DNA of 36,229 nt from Saccoglossus kowalevskii (Eukaryota > Hemichordata > Enteropneusta > Harrimaniidae). Below are positions 10,701 through 21,752 of the stretch, in pieces; position 1 is the first letter of the stretch, and the number at the start of each line of letters is the position of its first letter. The stretch spans positions 78,499 through 114,727 of the forward strand of contig NW_003158724.1 in assembly GCF_000003605.2 (NCBI RefSeq), given 5' to 3'. Position numbers and translations under genes: made by a program. The notes beneath the pieces are model-generated. The model ran no database searches. It was not told the origin of the DNA and saw only the letters and a program-made list of their open reading frames with translations.

Positions 10701-13700
10701 CGCTTTGGCAGCCATTTTGATTCGCAAAATTGACATTATTTAGACTCATGCTAAAATTTCAAAACTTAGTTCCAAACCCCTACAAATTTTGAAATGTTTT
10801 TGGTATTGGATGGTAGGCTCGTAAAGCCTTGGGTGAAATCTTGTTAGCTTTTAGCATAAATTCGAATTTGTGGTAGTTCTCATCAGGCCAGTAAGGAGAA
10901 ATGTTCGGTATGAATAAACTCACTAGTTTGATAACAATTTGTGTCAGAATATTGGTTTTCGTTCACATCGCATTACAACTATAAACATCCTGTGAAATAA
11001 AATACAAAAGTTGAAGCAGTAATCATGAGTGTTTATGATATGTTTTTCCCTATTAAAAAGTAGCTGCTACATTGGTGTTCCAAAGTCATGCCCTCAGGAT
11101 CACATGCCGATTGTTGGGACTGTCGATTACAAAATATTTACTTGCCAGTGACATCTAGAATGCTGCAATGTGTACCAAATTACTGAAGTCACACCGCATT
11201 CTATGAGTTAGGTGTTCTCAGTGACTACTCAAGTGAGTGTAACATGCAAAACTACAGTTGTGATCAGATCACTGCCTCACTGATTTTATGTTGCTTGGGG
11301 TGTTAAAACCCATAGACTAATTAATATTATATCATTGATTAAACAAACAAAACAAAATTCTTTCATTTTTATAAATTTTGCAATTCAAAATGGAATGAAT
11401 TCTATTGTCAATAGAGTGACATTGGAACAGTCTTCAATGACGTCAATATGCTCTGCTAGGTGATTGGCTGGTTTAATTCAACTACCATTGAAATCTATAA
11501 ATATTTAGAATAAAAGGAGGGAATGGATTTGTCTTGTCAAGAATATTTTTCAGATGTTTCTCAAAATTAGCCAACTGGCGGCCAATTTGTTCATCAAAAA
11601 TACTTATTTTTGTTCATTTTTGCCTATTATTTTGACAATACAATTATCAAGTTTATTCTGATTTGATATAGAGGAAGTATATTATTTCACGAAGATGCAA
11701 GTTGATTTTTGTCAAGATTCAGGATGGTTGACGAGTGGCCAAAAAACTGCAAATTTTGTTCTTTTTTGCAGATTTTGGCTTATACCAATTATATCCAAAC
11801 CGTTCAATAAAAGGCTGGCAGCCATTTTTTTTTAAAAATGCACATGCTTAGGCGGAGGTTTTATATTAGGAGCCTGATGTATGTCCTGTTTGTTTTTGCA
11901 TTTTGACGCAAAATGATTGACTGGCGGCCATTTTGAAGTAATTTCACAGACATGCTTTGACCAATTTGGTTCATACTTGATTAATGCATTTGATCAAAAA
12001 GGACCATATAAATGCTGACATTTCATATATTAAAGCACAAGAACAGAGGGGCCTGTGACATTCTCAATTACTTGTTTTGACATTAGAATGCATGTTTTCA
12101 ATATTTTCCATCTTTTTATATTTTATATCTGCCATGGGAATTTTTTATTTATAATCTTCACCACTGTGTGAGTTCTCATTGGACAACATAGCATATGATT
12201 GATAAATTTTACTGATACACTGCATGGTAGACACATTTTTAGCAAGGGATGTTTGTTATCGTATTGTTGTTAATGATGTTATTTAATTATTTTTATTAGT
12301 GTGTTGTGAATCAAACCACTACACAAAATAATAAAATCTGAGGATACATATAAAAATTGTTTGTTCATGATGCCCATACTATTTGAGCATGGTAACCTAG
12401 CAACCAGTGATCCTGAAACATGGCTCTTAGCTGCAATGTGCTTATTAAGAGCCCCCGCACACTTTTGTGACTATTCTATACTGATTCGTAATTATTTATT
12501 TGAAATTCAGCATTTACAATGACACCTTCTAAGGGTTTTTATTTATCATCTCATTTTGATTCAGGTCAACCTTTAGAATTATACGCTGCACCCTTTTGTG
12601 TTGTTCTGTCAAAACTTCAACCTGGCTGTTGTCAAAAGATTCTTTTATCCAAGTTCACTGACTATGACAGGATCATGATCCATTGTGTGTTCTTAAAAAT
12701 AGAACATAGTGGAAAGGAGTATTGTTGATCAGGCACCTCGTTCTGGATCTGTCCTTTCTGCTGTTTATTGGTTTCTTTCTTATTCACTGTAGCTTCAACT
12801 GTATTTTTGTTGAAAAGTAAATTCCCCATTGTGTTAGTTCAGGTCGATCCTTAAGTGCAGATATTTGTTTGTGTACATTTTCTCTGCATACAGTTCTCCA
12901 TGTTTGAAACAAATTCTGTTTCAATAGATCCATAGTACTGAACAGAACAATGATAGAATATGATGTTTTAGTTGGTATTTCATTTGATGCTACAATTAAT
13001 GGATTTACACTTTGTATCGTTTTGTTGGTGTGTAATCTGCGTTCTTTTGAATGTGCCAGCTTTGTGGTTTAACCCCCTCTACCAATTCTCCTCACTATAA
13101 TTACTCCCTTGGGGCGACTCAACGTCTGTAAAACTTTATTTATTAAAGAAACACTGCCAAAATATTCTTTTAAGAATTTTACAATTCTTGTAATTGTGTA
13201 CACATGAGCACATTTTGGGTTGTATTTCTGTTTTGTTCATTACACTTCCTATCATTATTATTATTACATATTTATTCAAAATTCAAGTTCTGACGCCTTG
13301 GATTGGGGGGGGGGCATAAAAATGCATTTCAAACCATTACATGACCACACCAGAAACGAATATTTTGTTTGTTGTGACAAATGTTTCTTTTTTTTATCAG
13401 AAACGTTACACAGAATAGTGTTAGTTTTTTGGATAAATTGCATACTTAGTTGTGACCTTATTACAGTCAGATGAAAATTGGATTGTAAAATTACTATATA
13501 AGGTAGCCCTGGATTTGTATGAAAAAACTGCTTACATGTAGCAAGCATCTACATTGTGAAATTGTTGAATGATATAACAAAGATGCTTTGTTTGATTGTA
13601 TAATGCAAAATGAAATTCAATTATTGTGTAGTTGTTAATGACATAGGTTTGTTCACAATTCTGACACAAATTGTACATCTATACTTGTGGTATACAGACA

Positions 13701-14908
13701 CAGTTATAACAATATAGCTGTATTGATCGAGAAAGCATGTATAGATGCTCTGGATCGATGCAGGAATCGCTCCAATCAATCAAAATCTTCTGGAGCTGCT
13801 GGGGATAAGATTGATAATTATTGTATCATACCAAAATTATTTGTTGTGTAATAGATCATTAAAATGTGACTTATTTTTTACCATTGATTCATTTCTGGTG
13901 TGCGCTTTGAATAAAGCAAATTTATGCAACAAATGTTGTGTGGATAACACTTTACATTCTGAACAGTATTATAAAGATTAATTTCAACAAATGTTGTATT
14001 CTTGCCCAAATCCAAATTGTTGTTTCTTCTTTGCGGTTATAAGAAAAGCCATGAGCTGTTTTCTGAAGATCAGATGGTTAGTTTCGTCCAATCACTGACT
14101 GTGTGGCATATCGTATAGCTGACATTCCAACTAGGGGATTAGTTAAAGAGTGATGCTCTGTACTCATCTGTTATGAGGTGCCTTGACAAGGGTTTGTTCT
14201 GGCAGGGATATGTGGTATCTGTTCCTTTTGTGTCATGTAGAATTCTATCAAACACAAGTATCGCATTCCTCCTGTTGAAGTCCCAAAATTTACATTTATT
14301 GTATTCCGGATCATTTAAAAATGACCTCTCATTTATTTAAGCACATGTTGCTATTAGAAGAAATACGGTGGCTGTTCGTTTCAACTGACTCCATTTCAAA
14401 CATCATTGTTTAGGTATACCTACCATTGTGAAGGCCAAGCTTTGGAAGTGAAGCAATGTGAAAAGACCTCTGTTGATGGGCATATAGCCCCTTATTAGCA
14501 ACTCATGAAAACAACATTTTTAGTTTTACATGCACTCATGTGAGAGAGGTACATTTTTTAATGAAAGCATTATAGTATGTAATGCTAGAGAGATCACGCC
14601 ATGGAATATCTCAACTCAGTTGAACTTTGTGACATTCATCTTGAATCTTGCCTCTGTCAAGGACATGCATTTCTATTCTCTACAGTACTGTTACTATGGA
14701 CACCACCACCCCCTGTAACCTAATTAAAAAACACAATTTGAACGAGACCTGGTGTGTGTACATGTTGTGGTGACCCAGCTACATGAAGTGACCTGAACAG
14801 TATGTGATTTATTAAAAAAAAATGAAGGCAATATTTGTACTGTAAGGGCAGCCAGTAAGGCTTCTTCTCTATTCCCAGTTTTTTTTTTGTTCTGTCGTTT
14901 GTGTTTTT
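7766..14908 (+). other. REEP intron 1, 5' segment; no gene recognised
   Basis: This is about 7.1 kb of AT-rich intronic sequence. Open frames are short and do not resemble known proteins. Around 10700-12000 several degenerate segments share a CTGGC[GA]GCC-AATTTTG-like word, suggesting eroded copies of an old dispersed repeat. A run of nine G is near 13305. I see no tRNA, rRNA or clear transposon terminus here. Confidence 0.55.
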
Positions 14909-15198
14909 AGCTCCGCTGTCGACTTTGTCGAGCGGAGCTTATCATATGAGTGATTGTCCGTCGTCGTCCGTGTCAATGTTTTACTTTTTCGACTTCTTCT
15001 TGAAAACTACAAGCCTGAATGCTTTGATACTTAATGTATATGTACCTTGGGTAGACCTCTCTCAGATTTGTTCATTTCATGATCATATCCTCAATTCTCT
15101 AATTTTGGTGAATATTTTTGTCATTTTTGGTAAAAAGTGATATTTTCAATTGCTTTCATATTACATATATAGGTACTACATGTGGACCTCTCTCACAT
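14909..15198 (+). mobile_element. Hairpin-headed dispersed repeat, directly abutting the 36-bp array
   Basis: The segment opens with a perfect 9-bp inverted repeat, AGCTCCGCT (14909-14917) and AGCGGAGCT (14931-14939). A nested CGAC/GTCG stem and a TTT loop lie inside it. A GTCCGTCGTCGTCCG stretch (14956-14970) and a TTTTCGACTTCTTCTTGAAAAC-like block follow. This order (short GC-rich hairpin, GTCCGTCGTC, TTCGACTTCTTCT) matches a non-coding repeat I know as very abundant in several marine invertebrates. GACCTCTCTCA occurs twice (15054 and 15185), just before the array begins. There is no transposase frame. Superfamily is unassigned; the right end cannot be fixed because the sequence passes into the minisatellite. 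Confidence 0.6.
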
Positions 15199-18100
15199 AG
15201 CCATCCCGCTAATGGTGAATCATTTAACAGTGTTAGCCATCTAGCTAATGGTGAATCGTTTAACAGTGTTAGCCATCCAGCTAATGGTGAATCATTTAAC
15301 AGTGTTAGCCATCCCGCTAATGGTGAATCATTTAACAGTATTAGCCATCTCACTAATGGTGAATCATTTAACAGTGTTAGCCATCCCACTAATGGTGAAT
15401 CATTTAACAGTATTAGCCATCTCACTAATGGTGAATCATTTAACAGTGTTAGCCATCCCGCTAATGGTGAATCGTTTAACAGTATTAGCCATCTAGCTAA
15501 TGGTGAATCGTTTAACAGTGTTAGCCATCTAGCTAATGGTGAATCATTTAACAGTGTTAGCCATCCCACTAATGGTGAATCATTTAACAGTGTTAGCCAT
15601 CTAGCTAATGGTGAATCGTTTAACAGTGTTAGCCATCTAGCTAATGGTGAATCATTTAACAGTGTTAGCCATCTAGCTAACGATGAATTACTTACAGTGT
15701 TAGCCATCTAGCTAATGGTGAATCGTTTAACAGTATTAGCCATCCCGCTAATGGTGAATCATTTAACAGTGTTAGCCATCTCGCTAATGGTGAATCATTT
15801 AACAGTGTTAGCCATTTAGCTAATGGTGAATCATTTAACAGTGTTAGCCATCCCACTAATGGTGAATCATTTAACAGTGTTAGCCATCTAGCTAATGGTG
15901 AATCATTTAACAGTGTTAGCCATCTAGCTAATGGTGAATCGTTTAACAGTGTTAGCCATCTAGCTAATGGTGAATCATTTAACAGTGTTAGCCATCCAGC
16001 TAATGGTGAATCGTTTAACAGTGTTAGCCATCCCACTAATGGTGAATCATTTAACAGTGTTAGCCATCTAGCTAATGGTGAATCGTTTAACAGTGTTAGC
16101 CATCCCACTAATGGTGAATCATTTAACAGTGTTAGCCATCTAGCTAATGGTGAATCGTTTAACAGTGTTAGCCATCTAGCTAATGGTGAATCATTTAACA
16201 GTGTTAGCCATCCAGCTAATGGTGAATCATTTAACAGTGTTAGCCATCTAGCTAATGGTGAATCGTTTAACAGTGTTAGCCATCCAGCTAATGGTGAATC
16301 ATTTAACAGTGTTAGCCATCTAGCTAATGGTGAATCGTTTAACAGTGTTAGCCATCTAGCTAACGATGAATTACTTAACAGTGTTAGCCATTTAGCTAAT
16401 GGTGAATCATTTAACAGTGTTAACCATCTAGCTAATGGTGAATCGTTTAACAGTGTTAGCCATCTAGCTAATGGTGAATCATTTAACAGTGTTAGCCATC
16501 TAGCTAATGGTGAATCCTTTAACAGTGTTAGCCATCTCGCTAACGATGAATTACTTAACAGTGTTAGCCATCTAGCTAATGGTGAATCGTTTAACAGTGT
16601 TAGCCATCTAGCTAACGAATTACTTAACAGTGTTAGCCATCTAGCTAATGGTGAATCATTTAACAGTGTTAGCCATCCAGCTAATGGTGAATCGTTTAAC
16701 AGTGTTAGCCATCTAGCTAGTGGTGAATCGTTTAACAGTGTTAGCCATTCCGCTAATGGTGAATCATTTAACAGTGTTAGCCATCTAGCTAGTGGTGAAT
16801 CGTTTAACAGTGTTAGCCATCCAGCTAATGGTGAATCATTTAACAGTGTTAGCCATCTCGCTAACGATGAATTACTTAACAGTGTTAGCCATCTAGCTAA
16901 TGGTGAATCGTTTAACAGTGTTAGCCATCTCACTAACGATGAATTACTTAACAGTGTTAGCCATCTAGCTAATGGTGAATCGTTTAACAGTGTTAGCCAT
17001 CCTGCTAATGGTGAATCATTCAACAGTGTTAGCCATCCAGCTAATGGTGAATCATTTAACAGTGTTAGCCATCTCACTAACGATGAATTACTTAACAGTG
17101 TTAGCCATTTAGCTAATGGTGAATCATTTAACAGTGTTAGCCATCCAGCTAATGGTGAATCGTTTAACAGTGTTAGCCATCCCACTAATGGTGAATCATT
17201 TAACAGTGTTAGCCATCTAGCTAATGGTGAATCATTTAACAGTGTTAGCCATCTAGCTAATGGTGAATCGTTTAACAGTGTTAGCCATCCCGCTAATGGT
17301 GAATCATTCAACAGTGTTAGCCATCCAGCTAATGGTGAATCATTTAACAGTGTTAGCCATCTCACTAATGATGAATTACTTAACAGTGTTAGCCATTTAG
17401 CTAATGGTGAATCATTTAACAGTGTTAGCCATCCAGCTATTGGTGAATCGTTTAACAGTGTTAGCCATCCCACTAATGGTGAATCATTTAACAGTGTTAG
17501 CCATCTAGCTAATGGTGAATCATTTAACAGTGTTAGCCATCTAGCTAATGGTGAATCATTTAACAGTGTTAGCCATCTAGCTAATGGTGAATCGTTTAAC
17601 AGTGTTAGCCATCTAGCTAATGGTGAATCGTTTAACAGTGTTAGCCATCCCGCTAATGGTGAATCATTCAACAGTGTTAGCCATCCAGCTAATGGTGAAT
17701 CATTTAACAGTGTTAGCCATCTCACTAATGATGAATTACTTAACAGTGTTAGCCATTTAGCTAATGGTGAATCATTTAACAGTGTTAGCCATCCAGCTAA
17801 TGGTGAATCGTTTAACAGTGTTAGCCATCTCACTAACGATGAATTACTTACAGTGTTAGCCATCTAGCTAATGGTGAATCGTTTAACAGTGTTAGCCATC
17901 CCGCTAATGGAGAATCATTCAACAGTGTTAGCCATCCAGCTAATGGTGAATCATTTAACAGTGTTAGCCATCTCACTAACGATGAATTACTTAACAGTGT
18001 TAGCCATTTAGCTAATGGTGAATCATTTAACAGTGTTAGCCAACCAGCTAATGGTGAATCATTTAACAGTGTTAGCCATCTCGCTAACGATGAATTACTT

Positions 18101-18535
18101 AACAGTGTTAGCCATCTAGCTAATGGTGAATCGTTTAACAATGTTAGCCATCCCGCTAATGGTGAATCATTCAACAGTGTTAGCCATCCAGCTAATGGTG
18201 AATCATTTAACAGTGTTAGCCATCTCACTAACGATGAATTACAGTGTTAGCCATCTAGCTAATGGTGAATCATTTAACAGTGTTAGCCATCCAGCTAATG
18301 GTGAATCATTTAACAGTGTTAGCCATCTCACTAACGATGAATTACTTACAGTGTTAGCCATCTAGCTAATGGTGAATCATTTAACAGTGTTAGCCATCCA
18401 GCTAATGGTGAATCATTTAACAGTGTTAGCCATCCAGCTAATGGTGAATCATTTAACAGTGTTAGCCATCTCACTAACGATGAATTACTTAACAGTGTTA
18501 GCCATCTAGCTAATGGTGAATCGTTTAACAGTGTT
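15199..18535 (+). repeat. 36-bp minisatellite array 1, about 93 units
   Basis: Head-to-tail units of 36 bp begin AGCCATCTAGCTAATGG and end TTTAACAGTGTT. A common second unit type reads AACGATGAATTACTTAACAG in its second half. Units vary mainly at the CTAG/CCAG/CCCG/CTCA site and at TCA/TCG. Because 36 is a multiple of 3 and most units lack stops, long open frames appear on both strands (for example 15692-17863 minus, 723 codons, a 12-residue repeat around LARWLTLLNDSP; and 15118-15711 plus, repeat SHLANGESFNSV). Single-base and 3- to 5-base deletions near 15691, 16615, 17850 and 18238 shift frame without compensation, and there is no promoter, signal or splice evidence. I therefore annotate no gene here. 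Higher-order periodicity is visible in the right half (see findings). Confidence 0.97.
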
Positions 18536-19966
18536 GAGATGATTTAATCAACAATTATGTTAATTATGACTCTACAAATATAGGTATATTATAAAAGTTT
18601 CAATTTCAAAAGAAGGTCAGGAATCAAGGGATCAGAATTTGCGACAAAGTCTCGCCTGCAGTTAGTAATAACTAAATTTGGGTGTCAGGGAAAATCGTAA
18701 AAATTCTGTATCAGTAAAATTTTATTGTGGAGTCACACAATTTTATTGCTGCAAACATGCAGCGTTAAAAATGAAATCTTGAGCTTTTCTAGTAGTGAAC
18801 GGTCCACACTATGTCTCAGCACAATCGTTCTGTCATATTTCATTTAATTGCAACTTTCTGTACCTCTTGACTGCTAGAGGGTATCGGAAGCTTAGCCTCC
18901 ATAATGGCAGCTGTTCAACGTTTAAACAAATGCAGGTGAAAGACCTCTTGTCTTGTATTTTTGAGTAACAAACTGGCAAAGGTTATTGTATTAGACTATA
19001 TAGGCTTGTAGGGCAGAGTTCTAATTTTAGGTAGGAATATGAGAATGATGAAGCCAAAAAAACAAAATATGTTTGGTTTTACTCTTCCCAAAATGTATTG
19101 CAAATGCAAAATGCAAAACATGAAAAAATCATGTCAAGTCACACAAGATTTAAATGGGACTTGTATTATCAGAAATTTTGACTAAATTGGGAAGACGTTT
19201 CTGTAAACATCATTCATTACATGTAAACCCAGAACTTGTTAACAAATCATTAAGCTAATTAAATGATTTTTTTTATTCGACCAATTTCTATTTATTTTTG
19301 ATGTTGTGTTATTTTGCCTGCGGGGGAGAAATTCAATTATATTACAGATGGTGAAATTTTGAGCAGAGACTTGTTTAATGCTTTACACTATTGTTCAATA
19401 CAGCCTGATTGTGGTTCTTTAACCTTTTCACCACCAGTTCCTTCTTTTAATCCCAAATTCACAAGATAGTCCTGTTTATAGTCTGCACTTTCCATCAAAA
19501 AATTGGGACAAAAATAGCCAAATATTTTGAGTAAAATATGAAAATTTACTCAAATTTTGTCTGTTGGTTCAAAAATTAGGGTTCATTTCCAGAAATATTA
19601 AAGAATATAAAAAAGTGCAAAAAAATTTGGGCAAGAAAGTCTGGTGGTGGAAAGGTTAAACAGGATATGAAAGTGAAGAAGTGCTGTGTCGTTGATAAAC
19701 TGGCGCACTATAATACAAATGTTTAAGTCGTTTTTATATCAAAATTAAAAAAGTCACATCAGGGACAATGATAAATATACATACATGTAAGCAATTTCAT
19801 TTTTTATTGTCATTTCTTGCTTTGTATTTTGTGGGACTTCCCTTGAGGACAAATAGTTAAAGCATCGAAAAAATAAGTCTGCTGATATGAAAAATTTATC
19901 ATGATGACTTGATCCCATGATGATGGTGCTACGAATAATCTGTTCATATATGTACACACTTTCCAA
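18536..19966 (+). other. Unique spacer between the two 36-bp arrays
   Basis: About 1.4 kb of AT-rich single-copy intron sequence. No array units, no coding frame of note and no inverted repeats of transposon type were seen. It may include the remaining part of the element whose hairpin end is at 14909, but I recognise no terminus. Confidence 0.5.
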
Positions 19967-21752
19967 TAGTCTTATTGCATTTGCATTGACTGTTTAATAC
20001 AAAGACATTGTAGTAAACTGTGTTAGCCATCCAATTAATGGTCAGTTGTTTGATAGTGTTAGCCATCCAGCTAATGGTGAATCATTTGATAGTGTTAGCC
20101 ATCCAGCTCATGGTGAATCGTTTAGGAGTCTATTTGATTGCATTTGGATTGACTGTTAAATACAAAGACATTGTAGTAAACAGTGTTAGCCACCCAATTA
20201 ATGGTGAGTTGTTTAACAGTTTTAGCCATCTCGCTAATGGTGAATCGTTTGATAGTGTTAGCCATCCAGCTAATGGTGAACCGTTTGATAGTGTTAGCCA
20301 TCTAGCTAATGGTGAATAGTTTGATAGTGTTAGCCATCTAGCTAATGGTGAATCATTTGATAGTGTTAGTCATCTAGCTAATGGTGAATCATTTAACAGT
20401 GTTAGCCATCTAGCTAATGGTGAATCATTTAACAGTTTTAGCCATCTCGCTAATGGTGAATGGTTTGATAGTGTTAGCCATCCAGCTAATGGTGAATCGT
20501 TTGATAGTGTTAGCCATCTAGCTAATGGTGAATGGTTTGATAGTGTTAGCCATCTCGCTAACGATGAATGGTTTGATAGTGTTAGCCATCTAGCTAATGG
20601 TGAATCATTTAACAGTGTTAGCCATCTAGCTAATGGTGAATCATTTGATAGTGTTAGCCATCTAGCTACTGATGAATCATTTGATAGTATTAGCCATCTA
20701 GCTAATGGTGAATCGTTTAGGAGTCTATTTGATTGCATTTGGATTGACTGTTAAATACAAAGACATTGTAGTAAACAGTGTTAGCCACCCAATTAATGGT
20801 CAGTTGTTTGATAGTGTTAGCCATCTCGTTAACGATGAATGGTTTGATAGTGTTAGCCATCTAGCTAATGGTGAATCATTTAACAGTGTTAGCCATCCAG
20901 CTAATGGTGAATCGTTTGATAGTGTTAGCCATCTCGCTAATGGTGAATCGTTTGATAGTGTTAGCCATCCAGCTAATGGTGAATCGTTTGATAGTGTTAG
21001 CCATCCAGCTAATGGTGAATCGTTTAATAGTGTTAGCCATCCAGCTAATGGTGAATCGTTTGATAGTGTTAGCCATCTAGCTAATGGTGAATTGTTTAAT
21101 AGTGTTAGCCATCTCGCTAATGGTGAATCGTTTGATAGTGTTAGCCATCTAGCTAATGATGAATCGTTTGATAGTGTTAGCCATCCAGCTAATGGTGAAT
21201 TGTTTGATAGTGTTAAATAGCCATCCAGCTAATGGTGAATCGTTTAATAGTGTTAGCCATTTCGCTAATGGTGAATCGTTTGATAGTGTTAGCCATCTAG
21301 CTAATGATGAATCGTTTGATAGTGTTAGCCATCCAGCTAATGGTGAATCGTTTGATAGTGTTAGCCATCTCGCTAATGGTGAATCGTTTGATAGTATTAG
21401 CCATCTAGCTAATGATGAATTGTTTGATAGTGTTAGCCATCCAGCTAATGGTGAATCATTTAAGTGTTAGCCATCTAGCTGATGGTGAATCATTTGATAG
21501 TGTTAGCCATCCAGCTAATGATGAATTGTTTGATAGTGTTAGCCATCCAGCTAATGGTGAATGGTTTAGAAGTCTATTTGATTGCATTTGGATTGACTGT
21601 TAAATACAAAGACATTGTCGTAAACTGTGTTAGCCATCCAGCTAATGGTCAGTTGCTTAACAGTGTTAGCCATCCAGCTAATGGTGAATCGTTTAGGAGT
21701 CTGTTTGATTGCATTTGAATTGACTGTTTAATACAAAGACATTGCAGTAAAC
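19967..21752 (+). repeat. 36-bp minisatellite array 2 with a recurring 58-bp module
   Basis: About 42 units of the same 36-bp family occur here, but most carry TTTGATAGTG or TTTAATAGTG instead of the TTTAACAGTG of array 1. A non-satellite module of exactly 58 bp (starts AGGAGTCTATTTGATTGC, ends CATTGTAGTAAAC) recurs at 20124-20181, 20719-20776, 21568-21625 and 21695-21752. A shorter, diverged copy at 19967-20018 begins the array. The satellite blocks between modules are 105, 537, 791 and 69 bp, close to 3, 15, 22 and 2 units. The array starts and ends with a module. The open frames within it are repeat artefacts. Confidence 0.95.

Noticed and set aside
15118-15711. 197-codon plus-strand open frame (SHLANGESFNSV repeats)
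   Set aside because: Same array artefact; its start lies in the flanking dispersed repeat and it ends at a one-base deletion in a unit.
15692-17863. 723-codon minus-strand open frame of a 12-residue repeat
   Set aside because: It lies wholly within a 36-bp tandem array that is open in several frames on both strands; frame-shifting indels occur at its borders and no gene structure is present.
15199-18535. CRISPR-like regular repeats
   Set aside because: Units are directly head to tail with no unique spacers, in a eukaryotic intron.
20020-21718. Several plus- and minus-strand repeat frames in array 2
   Set aside because: They are produced by the 36-bp unit length and are broken wherever the 58-bp module or an indel occurs.
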